A model generated the notes under the pieces. That model searched no databases. It saw nothing but the letters and a program-made list of their open reading frames with translations, and was not told the DNA's origin. A DNA stretch of 64,000 bases. Origin: Trichobilharzia regenti (lineage: Eukaryota > Platyhelminthes > Trematoda > Strigeidida > Schistosomatidae). The position numbers and the translations under genes were made by a program. How positions within the stretch are numbered: position 1 is the stretch's first letter; each line of letters begins with the position of its first letter. Of the stretch, positions 46,466 to 58,974 are shown piece after piece. The stretch spans positions 123,023,842 through 123,087,841 of the forward strand of contig OX235270.1 in NCBI GenBank assembly GCA_944472135.2, read 5' to 3'.

Positions 46466-47954
46466 GAAGAAAATGATTTTGAAAATTACTTGACATTTAA
46501 CGTCAGACATTTTTCTGATCTCCCTTTAGGCTAAAAGAAAGTATGGTTTCTGGAAAACCCATATTTTTAGGCGATTTAACTTCACTTCTGTCAGTTTACA
46601 TCTTAGAGACGTTTGGTCTGAATGCCATGTGATACTAGTAAACTCTTGTACCGTGCGCTCAATGACCACTTGAGAACCACAGCTGAAATGGACAATGTGT
46701 CAGTGAATCAGTAGACAATATTAATTTTAACAAAATAGAAAAAACGCTTTATTTAGGAAAGGTGGTAATTATGCAGTTTAGGTGAGTGGCGTCGTGATAA
46801 TGCACCAAGCATCTCTCAGTTAGAATTTCCCAAACACGATTTATATGGTCATACTCATACATATCTCCCTGGAATTACTTTAAATTCACAAAATTATTAG
46901 CATTTTATCATTATTCAGAGCATAGTAAAAAAACTTATTCTTTTTATGTATTGTCAATACCACATTTTAGGCTGGCTGGCAAATCTCAAAATTCAAAATA
47001 AATGAGAAGATACGGTATGCCTGTATTAGGATTCTTTGGGAGAATGTGGAATGGAAGTGGGTTCTGAGGATTATTAATCGAAAAGACAATAATCTACTCC
47101 GGTCGCTCAAACGACAACTACGGGTACAATGAGTGTGATCGCCTTGAGGTCACCAACAGAATCAAAATCTCTCACCCAGCAAGAATTAATCGTCCCTAAG
47201 ATCGTGGCACCACCACTCAACTCAAAATGAAGGAATGTTACAATTTTTTCAATGTTACTTATCTAACTACAATGCAGACCCAGAAAATGAAGGAAGAATT
47301 TTACAGGTAAATGGAAACAGTGATGGATAAAATCCCTGTTAGCTGAAGACATTAGAATCGAGAGAATGATATGAATGTAAGTCACACTGGGAGAAGATGA
47401 CATAGAAATATAATTGGTGATGAATCGAGGTGTACAATGAATGAGAATGAAGGACTCATTGCAGACTTCTACATCCTTACTGACTAGGTAATTACAGGTG
47501 GTTTATCCTCCCAGTAAGTCTAAAAGATACAGGTTATAAAAGATTTCTCTCAGAACATATAGCATCAAGTAAAAAGAATTGCACCTGAGTCAGGTTGCAG
47601 AAGTGTACTTCATCATCCAACAGAAATTATGATCATGTTCAACTTTTTCAGTCCTATAGTGACAAAGTAAGGTTGATGTGAAGAGGGAATCACAGCTTAT
47701 GTGATGATCTGTCAGCAGCTGAAGCTAATTGTACAGAACAGAGTGTGAAATACAGATGTATTGCTTAAACCCATGTTCAACCCAGGACTCAGGGTAGGAA
47801 TAGTAAAAATAATAAAACGAAATCCGTATACAAAACGTCTTGCAGTTATTCAGTCTACTTAAACGTGATATTAAAAGCCGTTCGAACAACACAAGTTTTA
47901 TTTCTCACAAAGTGACTTCAAATACAAAAACAGTATAGGTGTTATGAATCTGTA

Positions 47955-48430
47955 TCTTCAAGTGTTGGTTTGATTGGTTTCAGGATTTCATTATGAACTG
48001 ATATCAATCAGAGGACCATTGAATTGGGTCCCTGTGACTTTGCAGTGGTGTGATATGGAAAGTATAAACCAAAAGGATATGATTCTCACATATTCTCACA
48101 GTTCAGTACTGCGTTAGCAACAGAATACTGTGTATATATGAACATTCTGTTTCATGTCATTTAGGGTAAACCAAAATCATACATTCAGTGATTATTAACG
48201 AATAAACACTGTAGATATATAAACAGCGGTTTGATTAATGAAAAAATACCTTTGCTTCCGTATCTTGCCTTCTCTTGTAACAACTTAATGGTGGATGAGC
48301 TAGCCTTGTAACCAGAAGGTTCTGGGTTCGTACTACTGAAGATTACCGAACTAGGACAAGACAACTATCTGTTACTCGCCGGTCTTCTAATGGTCCTTTA
48401 ACCTATGTCAGTTCGTGATGAAATCCTGTT
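47955..48430. mobile_element. Decayed family A, split and partly inverted
   Basis: 47955-48010 is a reversed element end, joined to forward 'ggaccattgaattgggtccc'. The forward part resumes at 48290 with 'gagctagccttgtaaccaga' and a hammerhead relic (CTGAAGA kept, GAAA changed to AAGA). The 250 bases between look inserted and were not identified. Confidence 0.55.
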
Positions 48431-49593
48431 CTGTATGTAGTTGAAATGTTCTAAAGTAGTAGTACGTCTTCGTAACAAAATTAAGGTCTACTTATAGGAG
48501 TAACAGTTTCACTCTTTTAAGCTGCACAACACTCATCATACTAAATTTATACAGTTAAACTACAATAGTAATTATTCAGTTTCCCTCAAGAGCATGCGTC
48601 TTCAGTCTTGAGTTTATAAACATCAGAGACGAAATAACTCATAACCAGTAATATTTAGTATTCAGTGTTTCTAAGCAGTCCCACAGTCCTCAATTCCATA
48701 GCATAACGAAACTTCTTCTCTGGGACTTCAATATGAAATTTTAAATATTCTACCTTTAAAGTTTACCTACAAATTAATGTCACAAAGCAAATACGGTAAC
48801 ATTTAATATTAACCATGATTATATTGGTGGAATTTATAACAAGCTTTGAAATTTTTCAATGCTTAATCATCACGGATATTTTTGTTTCATGTCATATTAT
48901 CATTCACCTTCAAAAGTCAAAATGTCATAAAACTATTTCCTTAACATAATCATACGGTGAAAAATCTGCCTATATGTATTAGCGTTTTAATTAGGTCGAC
49001 AGTATTACCTGAGTGTACAATTACTAGGTCTTTTTGTTCGGACAAAAAGAAAAGCATCAACAACATTCTTCTCTTCATAACAATATTATAAAATAGTGAA
49101 ATAAAGAATTATGATTTGTTTTACTTCGAAATATCACAAAAGACAGTTAATTATTACTAGTTATTGCTATTTTTTTTAAAAATTCTGCGGTTGTTCAAAA
49201 TTGTCAGTGTAATTTTTTCCACATAATTTTTGCACGTATAACTGTTTCGACAAACAAAAATATTTTCTTTTCTCTTTACCTTATATTTATTCTTTTGCAC
49301 ATGTTTCTTCATTTTTTTAAAAACTAACAATAACTTCGCGAATCATAAATCATTAGTTATTGTCAAAAATTTACCATTCCATACTTGTTAGCTTAACTAC
49401 AATAACCTGCTAACTAATAGTCTTTTCTTTCTTTCTAAACTCTGGATAATTGTAGAATAGAAAGCAGCTTTTGTTCAAAATTGCTGAAAGTGTATGCGAT
49501 AAAACATCCCTGTTAAATATTTGTCAATAACTTATTTTCACAGGATGAAATCACAGAGATGTATTTTGTTATACGATAACTGTTGACAGCTCG

Positions 49594-49840
49594 TATTATT
49601 ATTATTATTGCTATTTCCTTTAGCTCATAGAGAAACATAAGGCTTGAAGCTAGAGGTTTGAAGTTTTAGTAGCGGTGGTTTCATTTTACGGTGTGGGGTT
49701 GCTAACCTCACCCCACCCTCCGCTCTTTACCGGCTGTACTACCGGCTTAGCGAGGTAAAGGAGTGTACTGGCCAAGGACCGAACTCTGGACCACGTGTGG
49801 AGTGGTTGGCGAGCGTTCTACCGATGAACCACCGACGCAC
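49594..49840 (-). mobile_element. tRNA-headed SINE, family C
   Basis: On the minus strand it starts 'gtgcgtcggtggttcatcgg', has B-box 'agagttcggtccttgg', 'gaggttagcaaccccacacc', and ends 'agcttcaagccttatgtttc' with a TAA-rich tail (visible as attattattattattg). Confidence 0.7.
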
Positions 49841-50049
49841 AAATGTATAGTAAATAATAATTAATACAGTAAGCAACAAGTATCTTCCGCGTTGAGTGAT
49901 AGTTTGCAATACAAACACATACTTGTTAATCAGCTGACTGTTAAGAAGCTAGCTAGTGAAACACCGATGTGAACTGTTTCTTAAGTTTATATTTTCAAGT
50001 CAAATTCTGATAAGTTAAGCAACTAAGTTGTTTGCCTGCTGACACTTCT

Positions 50050-50300
50050 TAGACATTGGGTAGGGGTCACGCAATGTCGTGAATTGGCAGAAGTTAGAAC
50101 TCATTGGCTGGCCATTGGATCGGGTCCCAGTGGCTCAGTGGTATACGGGCTCGCCTTGTAACCAGAAGGTCCTAGCTTCGAACCCCATGGTGTGGATGCG
50201 TACTGCTGAAGAGTCCCAAACTAGGACGAAACAGCCATCCAGTACTCCCAGGTTTTCCAATGATTCTCTAAATGATGTCAGCTCATGATGAAATCCTGTA
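50050..50300 (+). mobile_element. Family A element, 5'-shortened
   Basis: It starts around 'ggtcacgcaatgtcgtgaat', with A-box 'agtggctcagtgg', 'cttgtaacc', B-box-like 'agcttcgaacccc', a hammerhead, and ends 'gatgaaatcctgtaagca'. The first 130 bases of the unit are missing. Confidence 0.75.
50200..50245 (+). ncRNA. Hammerhead ribozyme, core intact, helix III weak
   Basis: GTACTG/CAGTAC helix I, CTGAAGA core, GTCC/GGAC helix II and GAAA are all consensus. The helix III segment is ACAGCCAT, which can hardly pair within one copy. The cleavage site is ATC (allowed NUH). Confidence 0.5.
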
Positions 50301-50339
50301 AGCAAATAAATAATTATTATTTTATCTGTCATAACGGAG

Positions 50340-50410
50340 CTATGTAGCACAGGTAGAGGGTGCTCTGAGCTTATTGATTTAACTGCGAATCCTGGTAATC
50401 AAAAACGTAT
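50340..50410 (+). repeat. Short repeat shared with the region near 63375
   Basis: 'gggtgctctgagcttattga' and 'tttaactgcgaa' correspond to 'gagtgctctgagctatgtgg' and 'tttaactgcagaa' at 63380-63415. The family was not identified. Confidence 0.4.
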
Positions 50411-51464
50411 TTTTTGATATTTATATTACCCTGGAAGTTATAGTTTGCTTCATTAGACAGCAGTACAGAAGCCTATCACAAATGATATTTTATCCTAGAA
50501 CAGTTAACAATGTATGGATCTGAAGAAGGTTTTAATCAGAATTTTAATTTTCAAATAATTGTCGATGCAACTCTTCATCTCTAACAGAAAAAAAATTATA
50601 GGAAGTACAGGCGTATATGACTGTTTAATTTAAGTATTGCTTTTATTGAATCGATTGCAGAGATATATTCAATGGCATTATTCGTCTGGTAGCAGTGGAA
50701 AATTCTACTCGCACACTGTACAGATTTGTGATAATCAAAAAACAACAACCGATAGTAATCTGCGATTGTCAAATTTTGGATGTGAGATTATTTTTAGTCG
50801 AAAAAACAAATGTTCACGTAAAATGTCTGAGTATTAATTTTACACTGTTGTAATTAAATATCACTTAAGTTTTATCAAAAATATTTAGACAAGATTAAAA
50901 GACTAATGGTTAGAACAAAGTTTTCAGCTTTTTACAGACTGAAAAGGACACATCAGTGTTATATATTTGTCATAAGTTTACAGTATTTATAACAACTTCT
51001 CATTTACGGGTTGGTATTAACTTGTGTTATTCATAGGATTGATGTTGGTCAGAAACGGCATACGAGACTCACGTTTCTTTCCATTTAGGACTTATCATTC
51101 GAATCATAAATAAAATGAAACGTGCACTCACAGTGCCATGTCTATCCACCATGAAGCGAATAATGTCATTTTAGCCTGAAAGCATCGTCAAAGCATCTGT
51201 AGTAAGAGTTAACTTGTAAAAAGTGACCTAAAATTTAGATCTGATTTGGTCAGTCAACAAAGTCATTTATTTTTATTCCATTGTATTCCAAATGAGACAT
51301 GAGGCTTCAAACTGGGATTTTAAAATTCCGTTAGCAACAGATTTTCTTTTAATGGGGGTAAAGTTGCTATCTTCCTTCCCTTTTCACCGGGTTTACACGT
51401 GGCTTAGCGAGGCTTAAGAATAAATCATTCGGGGATCGGGCGCCGGTCCACATTGGTGGCTGGA

Positions 51465-51780
51465 GAGTATGTAACAACAGAAGACAAGGGCCAGGCCGCA
51501 GATCATTTATTATGGAAATCAACACATATTTATAGATTTTCATGTGCATATTATAGATTATTGTAAGCAGAAAAACACAACCTTCTGATTGGTTGTTTCT
51601 CACAGAAAGTTAATCTTGCATCTCTTTGTGACTGTTTCTTGAATGTCAGATCATCTATCTGTTAACTGTATCCGCCTACGCAAAGCCTTTGTTCTCATTT
51701 TTCTCACGACCAATAATGGGGAAATAAACATTGACGTGAATTACTGTCCACCAATTTTGACTAACAGCCAGCGCTAACTG
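51465..51780. other. Possible LTR-like or other old repeat
   Basis: 'tgtaacaacagaagacaagg' at 51470 resembles 'gtaacaacagaaggcaagac' at 14638. The start with TG and a later 'ccaccaattttgactaaca' hint at an LTR with primer-binding site, but no partner LTR or coding region was seen. Confidence 0.2.
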
Positions 51781-53169
51781 CAAGTATTCTATCTCTAAAC
51801 TACCAACGCATACTGTGTATTATTTAATATTCATAGAGTATAATATTTTGAAGGTCAGAATTTATAAGACACTCAACTGTGTCCCATTGTTTGATTCTAG
51901 GTGAGGTCATGTTTCAAACTAGAGTAAACAAATGTCTAGTGCTCCCTGATTTTCTGTGTTTCTCAAGTAACACCGGTTAGTGACGAAATATAGCTTGAAA
52001 TCTTGATAAACTTGTGAAAAGTGAAGTATATTGGTTACGAAATATTTCCCTAACAATAATGTCATAGTACGAACTCTAAATTCATGTTTGAGGAAGATTT
52101 TTAAAAGTTATGTTTTGTATAACGAGTGTTTCTAATTGCTTTTAATTCACCTCAGTATTGCGCTACCCAACTAAAAAGGAGTCAAAACCCATTGAACGGA
52201 TGTCGTTGAAAGGCATCACAGCAGCGGGAATGGATTTTCTACACAATTAACTAGTTTAAACTTGAGAAGAATCTGTATGAACAGGAAATACATTCTTTCG
52301 TGGTGGTCATTTGTTCTTTTCATTTGCCAATAATAGAAAACATTTGTCATAAAAACCACAAATATCGTTTTCCTAAATATGTAATCTGTTCGCTCAGAGT
52401 TTTAACGCTGTCAACACTTTTGCGCTTCATACACATATATATATATAAGAAATACTGAACATTCTTATGCCGGAGTAATTTCCATAAAATTCAGTAGGCT
52501 AGGAAAGTAATTTGAATTAGAGTTAACCCGCATTATTATTTCTTCTTAATCATTATTACTGCAAAATAAAAATATTTCTATATACCACATACAAGGTCAT
52601 CATTATCCTGCTTAATAACAGCACTTGCAACAAATACTTAAATCAGTGTTCAGATTAGCTGACTAGTCTATTCCCAAATGGCATTTCATTTTCTAACCTT
52701 GGATAGGAACTCATTAAATCTCACCATTACACAATGACTAAATCCATTGATGAGTCATGTTTCCGAATAATTAACAAGCTGAACAATACAAAATGTTCAC
52801 CATATTCACTTTATCAACATTTTCATTAATTATGGAATGCAGTTAAAGATATTTTCATGGTAAGAAAATTCAACGTAGACAAATAGTCTTATGTAACTTA
52901 AAAATGTGCTTTCTTTTATTGGCATTTCATTACTTGACGCTTATTTCACCAATGCTGCCATTGCGATCGAATACAACAACACTTCAAGAGGAAAGGACTG
53001 AAACCAAAATTTAGTGATAAATGTAAGCAGAAAAAATAAATGTTACTTTTTTAAGCTATGTTAGATTGTAAAATAAAACGAACAGGAGAAGGTAAACTGA
53101 ACAATAGAGTTAATAAAAAGCCAACTCATTCTAATAGATATTTAGACTTTAATTCATCTCATTCGTTCG

Positions 53170-53940
53170 TTGTCTGTGAAGGCAAATTTAGGTAAACATC
53201 AAACAAAACAAACAGTAGCATTAAGTAGTACAAGAAACAACCTAAGTGATGAAATAAAACAGATAAAAGAAGAGTTGGTATCAAATAAATATCCTATAAA
53301 ATTCATTAGGAAGACCAGTAAAGGCCGAAAGCAAAATAAAAATAATTATGAAACTAGTATTGATAACATAGATAAGAGAGAATATAAGTCACCTACTGTT
53401 ATACCATATAAAGAGGGGACATCTGAAATCCTACGTAGGATTCTCAATAAAGCGGGAATTAGGGTGGTGGTATTTAAACCTACAAACTCACTCAGATAGG
53501 ACAAGCTCTGTAGGTTAAAGGACCCTGTTGGTTGACCCAACTAGACAAAATAATATAATTTACAAAATACCCTGCAATGACTATGAGTTAGGTCAACTAC
53601 ATAGGTGAAAGTAGTAGATCGGACTGGGTGGTCAGATTGTCAGAACATAAGAATTTAGCTAAGGTAAGAATGGTTGACCCCACCCGAGAAGATAAGTAAT
53701 TTAGAAAAAAGCTCAGCAACTGCACTTCACGCATTAACACACAACCACACAGTAGTGTGAGTGGGACAGAGTCAAAATTCTAGACAGTAATATGTGTAGG
53801 TGGAAAGAGACGTTAATTACTGAATCCTTGTTCATCGAGTCTACACCCAACATATACAACAGAAATGACTTAACGCAAATATCAGAAATATGGAAGGTAT
53901 TATTAGCACCAGTCAAATTGGATAATAATAAATAATGTTA
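53170..53940 (+). pseudogene. Penelope-like element, RT end and GIY-YIG remnant
   Basis: The frame 53170-53499 ends with VIPYKEGTSEILRRILNKAG and then VVVFKPTNSLR. This follows the Penelope-like thumb region, whose usual form is P-Y..G.SE...RI......V..KPT.TLR. After a stop the reading continues in other frames as LKDP, then NIIYKIPCNDYELGQL and VRLSEHKNLAKV, the GIY-YIG start and R..EH parts with the Y-I-G motif lost. The element is dead through stops and frameshifts. It lies antisense to the host gene and is followed by a hairpin-bearing end repeat. Confidence 0.7.
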
Positions 53941-54109
53941 AATTGTATTCAGTTCACAATATAACCTTCCAACAAGTTACTTATTTTGGCAATAAAAAGA
54001 CTTATTTCCCATCTGATTGTCTTTGACTGATAACACGGAATGTACTTTATCTTGTATTGATTTTTCTTCAAATGTCTAATCAGTTTTACTCATGTATATA
54101 AATGAAGCA

Positions 54110-54265
54110 AAAAGGTGTGTGAATACCTTGATACGATTATGAGCAATAAATTGTGCTCAAAACGTCATCAGTTAATATAACTGTACAACACTGTGTGATT
54201 TATCAAAATAAAATCTTATCCATAATGGAGTTATACTCCACCACAGTGCCCAAGTTTTATACTTA
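54110..54265 (+). repeat. End repeat of the Penelope-like element
   Basis: 'cgattatgagcaataaattg' and 'gtgctcaaaacgtcatcagt' follow the Penelope remnant and recur, mostly in inverted pairs, at 11675-12124, 14355-14820 and singly near 60480-60535. GAGCA..TGCTC forms a small hairpin followed by AAAACGTC. This recalls the hammerheads reported at ends of Penelope-like elements, but a CUGANGA core is not present. Confidence 0.5.
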
Positions 54266-56150
54266 TATCTATAATATTAGTTACTGTCTAACTGTACAGC
54301 ATTTTCCTGATTATCCCGCTTGTTAATTTCATACGTCTGACTCATTTATTTATATACTGCTCTTTTAAAGCCTTTCTTTTGGTTCCTGAAAAATTAAACA
54401 TGCAGATGACTTGCTGAAAGGCAAGAAGTTCTTCGTATGTGTGTGGAGGTTCCACTGAATTATGAATTTCAATTAACTGTCAGTGACCTTCATCTTTACA
54501 AGAAATAAATCAGTTATACTTTCACTATTTGTCATGAGAATTGGATCTAGAAAACCAACTCCAAACCTTCATTGATGCCCCTCCCCTACATCCTTTTCAT
54601 TACAGCCTACTGTTCCGTTTTCTTGCTGTTCACCTGAGAAGATTTGCTGATAAGTCACTGAGGAGATCTGTATACAAAGTACTGACGTAGAATTAAAAGT
54701 TTATCAATTTTTACAGTTGCATTCTTCTAAGCAGAAAGTAGAATTTCATGTACTCTGTCTCTTTAAAAATACAGAAAATATGCACTGAGGCATTTCAGTG
54801 AGAAATGGTTTCCCATACAGATTCACAGACAAAAATCTTTAACCAAATAAAGCCCTTGAATAGATCCAAGTCACCCTTAAGAGATAGTGATGCTTAATAT
54901 CGAATTTAAAAGTGTTGCTGAAACTGAAATTCTCTATAAATGGCTTTTGGAGTCTGTCATTAAAAGATACTTCATCTCCGGTCTACAAACCACATTTCCC
55001 TGCAAGAAATTCTTCAACCAGATCGAGAAAGACAAGATGTCGCATTGGTCCACTTCAATATGCACATACCGGTTCATATGATCTTGTGGAACTGAGTATA
55101 ATGTATTCATCTGTATAGCGCACTTGGAAACACTTTCCAACCTGGCTAGCAGAGACAGGATGCTGATGTGTGTGTTGTTCGGTAACATAACATCTGGTGA
55201 ATGCACGATATCCAGCTGCGTTTCTAAGGTCCCTCAAAGTCATTTACAAGATCCAATCAAACATATCAAAGACAGTGAGATCATGGCATATAAGCATAAC
55301 TGAGGCACCAGGGATTCCCAAAATCAGGCTAATGCTATGTATCCCAAAGAAATACACCCAACCAATGTCCCCATCATGGCTATCATAAGTGGTCGATTCT
55401 CTCAATATTGGTTTCTTATACAAAATTCCCGTTTATTTCTCCCACTTTTACTAATATATATTTTCTATCCAAACTTCGTATCTATTTTGTTAATACTATA
55501 TTTCTAATCCCTAATTGCAAAATAGGGTCAATTTTCTCAGTAATTATGATCACACTATTTTCTCACTCGATCTTTCTGTTTATTCTGTTATCACAATTCA
55601 ATCCCTATTTGCAATGTTATTGATTTATCCCTTCGCGGAAAATAGTTGTCAAACTTCCTCAGCCATTAGCCATAAATACACGAATGTACAGCCTAGCTGA
55701 TGACTTCATCGGGAAGAAAATTTTCTTCACCGCAGCCATTTTAAAGTGTTTACTCCATGATTGTGAAGCCATCTGCATTAGTAAAAAAAACTTGAAATAT
55801 CCAAATGACGAAAAGTGTAAACTACATACTTTTCCTATTTTTCCAACGGAAAAGTCAAGAAAAATAAAATATTCTGTTGCCTGAGATGAGCGATGACATG
55901 ATCTGGTTTCATCCTTTTGACTGAAACGGTTAGTGCTATCAATAATAGACATCAGTTCTGGTTCTTTAAAAGCGAACTTTTAATCTAATTCACAGTTTTT
56001 CCATGATTGTTAAGTGACAAAATTAAAATCATAAGATAAGACTTTCTTTATGAGTTCGTTGTATTATTTTCAGAAATCACTAACTCAAGTGAGTCCAATA
56101 TACAGATTACTATTATTTGAAATTGGAATGCGCTTATAGTTAGATATTAT
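54266..56150. other. Intronic stretch, unidentified
   Basis: It holds several overlapping open frames on both strands between 54887 and 55952 (60-97 codons), none with a recognised motif. The clustering might reflect an old transposon, but I could not identify one. Confidence 0.3.
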
Positions 56151-56154
56151 TTCT

Positions 56155-56600
56155 AACAGGTTGCAGACCTTTATCAACAACTGTATTCGCTGGATCTATA
56201 CTGAAGATCAGATGGTTGGGTCGGAAAGAATCTACCAACAAGAAACTATGGGAACAGACAAACAAAACAAGAACCAATCGCCAACCAACAAATATGCAGG
56301 AGAAAGTGGAGATGGATGGAGATGGACACTCGCTGAGGAGGCCGGTTGGTGACATCGCGCGTGCGTCAGGCCACTGCTCGAGTAAAACCAGGCCGAAAGG
56401 GAGGTACGTGGCGAGTGGGACGTCAGTGCAAGGGTGATATGGAGGAGACCGTGTGAAGAGGAGTTGAAAGAGTATGGACTAACATGGATGGATTTAGGTG
56501 AAAAGTACAGCAGAAGGAAGAGAGAAGCAAGTGGAGACGTTCATTTGAAGCCCTATTTTCCACTAGGAACCCAAGGAAATGATAATTATAATAAATATAG
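56155..56600 (+). pseudogene. RTE-type LINE, C-terminal part and tail
   Basis: Translated pieces match the RTE end: LQTFINNCIRWIYTEDQMV at 56162, a DGHSLRRPVGDIA segment near 56320, and the tail 'tgaagccctattttccacta' + 'ggaacccaagg' with AT-rich end. Frames are broken. Confidence 0.75.
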
Positions 56601-56634
56601 TCAGATATTGTTTAGAATAAAGTGAATATTGCTT

Positions 56635-56909
56635 TTAATGAAAACAAAACACGTAGATCAGAGAAGAGTTTCTTTTCGGCGAATTCATTTTCTTAGCTGT
56701 ACAATCGCAAATATATATGCATTGTTTTGTATGTATGTGTACATTAAGTTTGTCAAACAAAGTAACCTTAACCAACTGTAACTTTGTTTGACAAACTTAA
56801 TGTACACATACATACAAAACAATGCATATATATTTGCGATTGTACAGCTAAGAAAATGAATTCGCCGAAAAGAGACTCTTCTCTGATCTACGTGTTTTGT
56901 TTTCATTAA
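56635..56909. repeat. Near-perfect 129-bp inverted repeat (palindrome)
   Basis: 56635-56763 and the reverse complement of 56781-56909 are the same length with no gaps; the only difference seen is 56670 (T) against 56874 (G). A 17-base spacer 'aaccttaaccaactgta' separates them. The arm does not match any other repeat in the window. It could be a very recent inverted duplication, a hairpin-forming mobile element, or a library or assembly artefact. Confidence 0.9.
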
Positions 56910-57780
56910 TGCCTGGATGGGGATTATCCATGAATATTGCTTTTGGTAGTAAATGGGCTTATTACTGAAAGTGCCCTTTATTTTTGCTAATACTAAAATA
57001 TCTTTAAATCACAGGTTTCTTCATTATTTCAAAACTTACCATTTATTACTAAATGAGGTGTTAAGGTTAGTAATATTGATACCGGTCAATGAAGCATTAT
57101 TTTTGCATGACTTGATGTTCATTTCTACAGAACACACCAAGCTCGTTAATTGCTTAAATCAGATTTTAGAAACTATAATAAAGTTTGAACCCTCTGTTTT
57201 GTTATCAGTTGTTTAACCGAATTTTCTGTAATATACTAAAAACAGAGTAAAAGATCAGAAAACTGTATTTCCCTGTAGTAGCTATCAACACTGAAAGTAT
57301 CTACATCTTCTATCTAGATTAGCAACCGAAAACATATCAATAGGAGATATTTATTTTATAAAGGAATGGATAGTGGTAAAGGTGAACTTAATCGACTGAT
57401 GTCAATATTAAAGTAAGTGAAAAAGTTGGTTTGAATGTCTCCGGTTACATGAAACCCATTTTTTTGAATCGAAACACTAGATAATTCGAAAATTCTTGTC
57501 ATCAGAGGATGTGTTGATAATTAGTCCTTATAACAAGCTGTCTGTTAATAATCAGAAGGTGGAAGAACTGTTTCTGTGTGTAAAGTCATTCAAAATTTGT
57601 TGTATGCAATATTCCACAACTATCGAATGAAGGTATACAAAAACTGTTCTATGAATTATTAGACTGCTTAGCATATATTCAACAGAACAGTATGTCATAA
57701 CAAATGTATGTTAAGTCTAACAAGTGTTTTGATGAAATTAAAAAAAAACATGTGGGGAAAAAATAATTTCCATCACTTAC

Positions 57781-57873
57781 TTTAGGTTTTTTCCTTAGAT
57801 AAACAAATACACCGTCAGCTGAAACTTTGATAAGTACCTTTTGTTTCTTGATGCCTTTCTCTTTGAATTCATA
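57781..57873 (-). CDS. NOS1AP: NOS1AP-like adaptor: lysine-rich PTB strand exon
   Basis: This is the most upstream exon found. The acceptor is TTTTTTTCAG before 57873 and the donor CCTAAA|GTAAGT after 57781, giving 31 codons in phase 0 at both ends. It reads YEFKEKGIKKQKVLIKVSAD and then GVFVYLRKKPK, against YEFKAKNIKKKKVSIMVSVD and GVKVILKKKKK in human NOS1AP, an unmistakable match. It forms the second and third strands of the PTB domain. The preceding exon, which should encode the start codon and the strand with YVGSL-like sequence, was not found between 57874 and 64000. Confidence 0.92.
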
Positions 57874-58189
57874 CTGAAAAAAATTCAACAAATGAAGAAT
57901 GACTATTTAATTTAAAGTAGATTTCTTGGGGGAAAAGACAGTGATAAATTTAGTAAACTAGATAATTAAACACTTTAAAAATAATTTTTGATAAAATACA
58001 AAATACGAGTGATGAAAATCGCATTTTATAATTCTAGGTACAACAACTTACAGACTGGCTGAAAAGCAGCAATGATAAGGCTTTAAGTAAACATACACAA
58101 GACAGAGGTAATAGAGATAACCAACCAACAATTATTTCAATCATCTACAAAGCATCATTTCAAATACTGTCACTACATATGTAGTTCGA

Positions 58190-58742
58190 AATCAAAATCG
58201 GAAAGGAAAGGCGGACTTTCTTCACTATGAACTCAATTTCGAGATCGTTCACACTCAACAAGAACAACAAAATTCGGATTTTCAACACCCGTGTTTAGTC
58301 AGTTTGCCTATATGTGCAACAAACTTGGTGGATAACGGAAAGCATTTCTGACAGGTTGTTGCAGGCTTTTAACAACAAATGCCTTTGGCGTTAGCTCCAT
58401 ATTCAATATGAGATGGCGAGAAGTGATTAGCTGCAACAAACTATAGAAACGAGCCAATCAAGGGCCTGTTGTTGTTCAACATATGTTCCTGAGAGAATGA
58501 AGGTGGATGGGACACACGCTGAGGAGACCATTGGGTGACATGACAGAGCAGACCATAGCTGTAGTGGAATGTGGAAGGGGAACTACGTGTTGAGTGTCTG
58601 ATGGTGACATGAAGGTGATTGTTTTGGGAGGATATGAGGCACTATTTTCACTCATGATACTAGCTGAAGAGGACCATAGAAAGTAGAATAGTGATGCTGA
58701 AGATCTATGTTCCAACTGGAACCCAGGAGAACAATAATAATA
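58190..58742 (+). pseudogene. RTE-type LINE, C-terminal part and tail
   Basis: Diverged RTE end: 'caaaattcggattttcaaca', 'gaatgaaggtggatgggaca' (the W-x-G-H region), 'acgctgaggagaccattggg' and 'atctatgttccaactggaac', ending aataataatac. Many stops. Confidence 0.7.
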
Positions 58743-58974
58743 CAAATATAGTTCACGATATTTCGTTAACCATGTAAGCCTGATCTACCTGTAAAAAGGA
58801 TATTCTTATTTATTGACAATAACGGTTTCTTTGTTAAAACAACAAGCTTCTTAAAAAGAGAGAAAAAGCTGTTGTACCATAGGTTTATAAAAACTATTCC
58901 TTGCGTTATTTATTGAGTTATTTACATTGATATTTAATTGCCTTCAAAACCGCTGAAACTGTATTTTATTTATC

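Larger units (their letters stand above)
29310..57780 (-). other. 28.5-kb intron of the NOS1AP-like gene
   Basis: No exon was found between the lysine-rich PTB exon and the exon at 29068-29309, and these join in phase. The intron is filled with RTE, Penelope and tRNA-headed elements listed separately. Stretches where nothing was recognised: 31410-33395, 34941-36570, 36791-38760, 39000-41130 apart from a TA run, 42441-43225, 43811-45085, 46466-47955, 48431-49590, 50301-53165, 54261-56150 and 56910-57780. Confidence 0.7.

Noticed and set aside
54887..55952. Cluster of overlapping 60-97-codon frames on both strands
   Set aside because: No conserved motif, no consistent frame and no splice pattern; left as unidentified.
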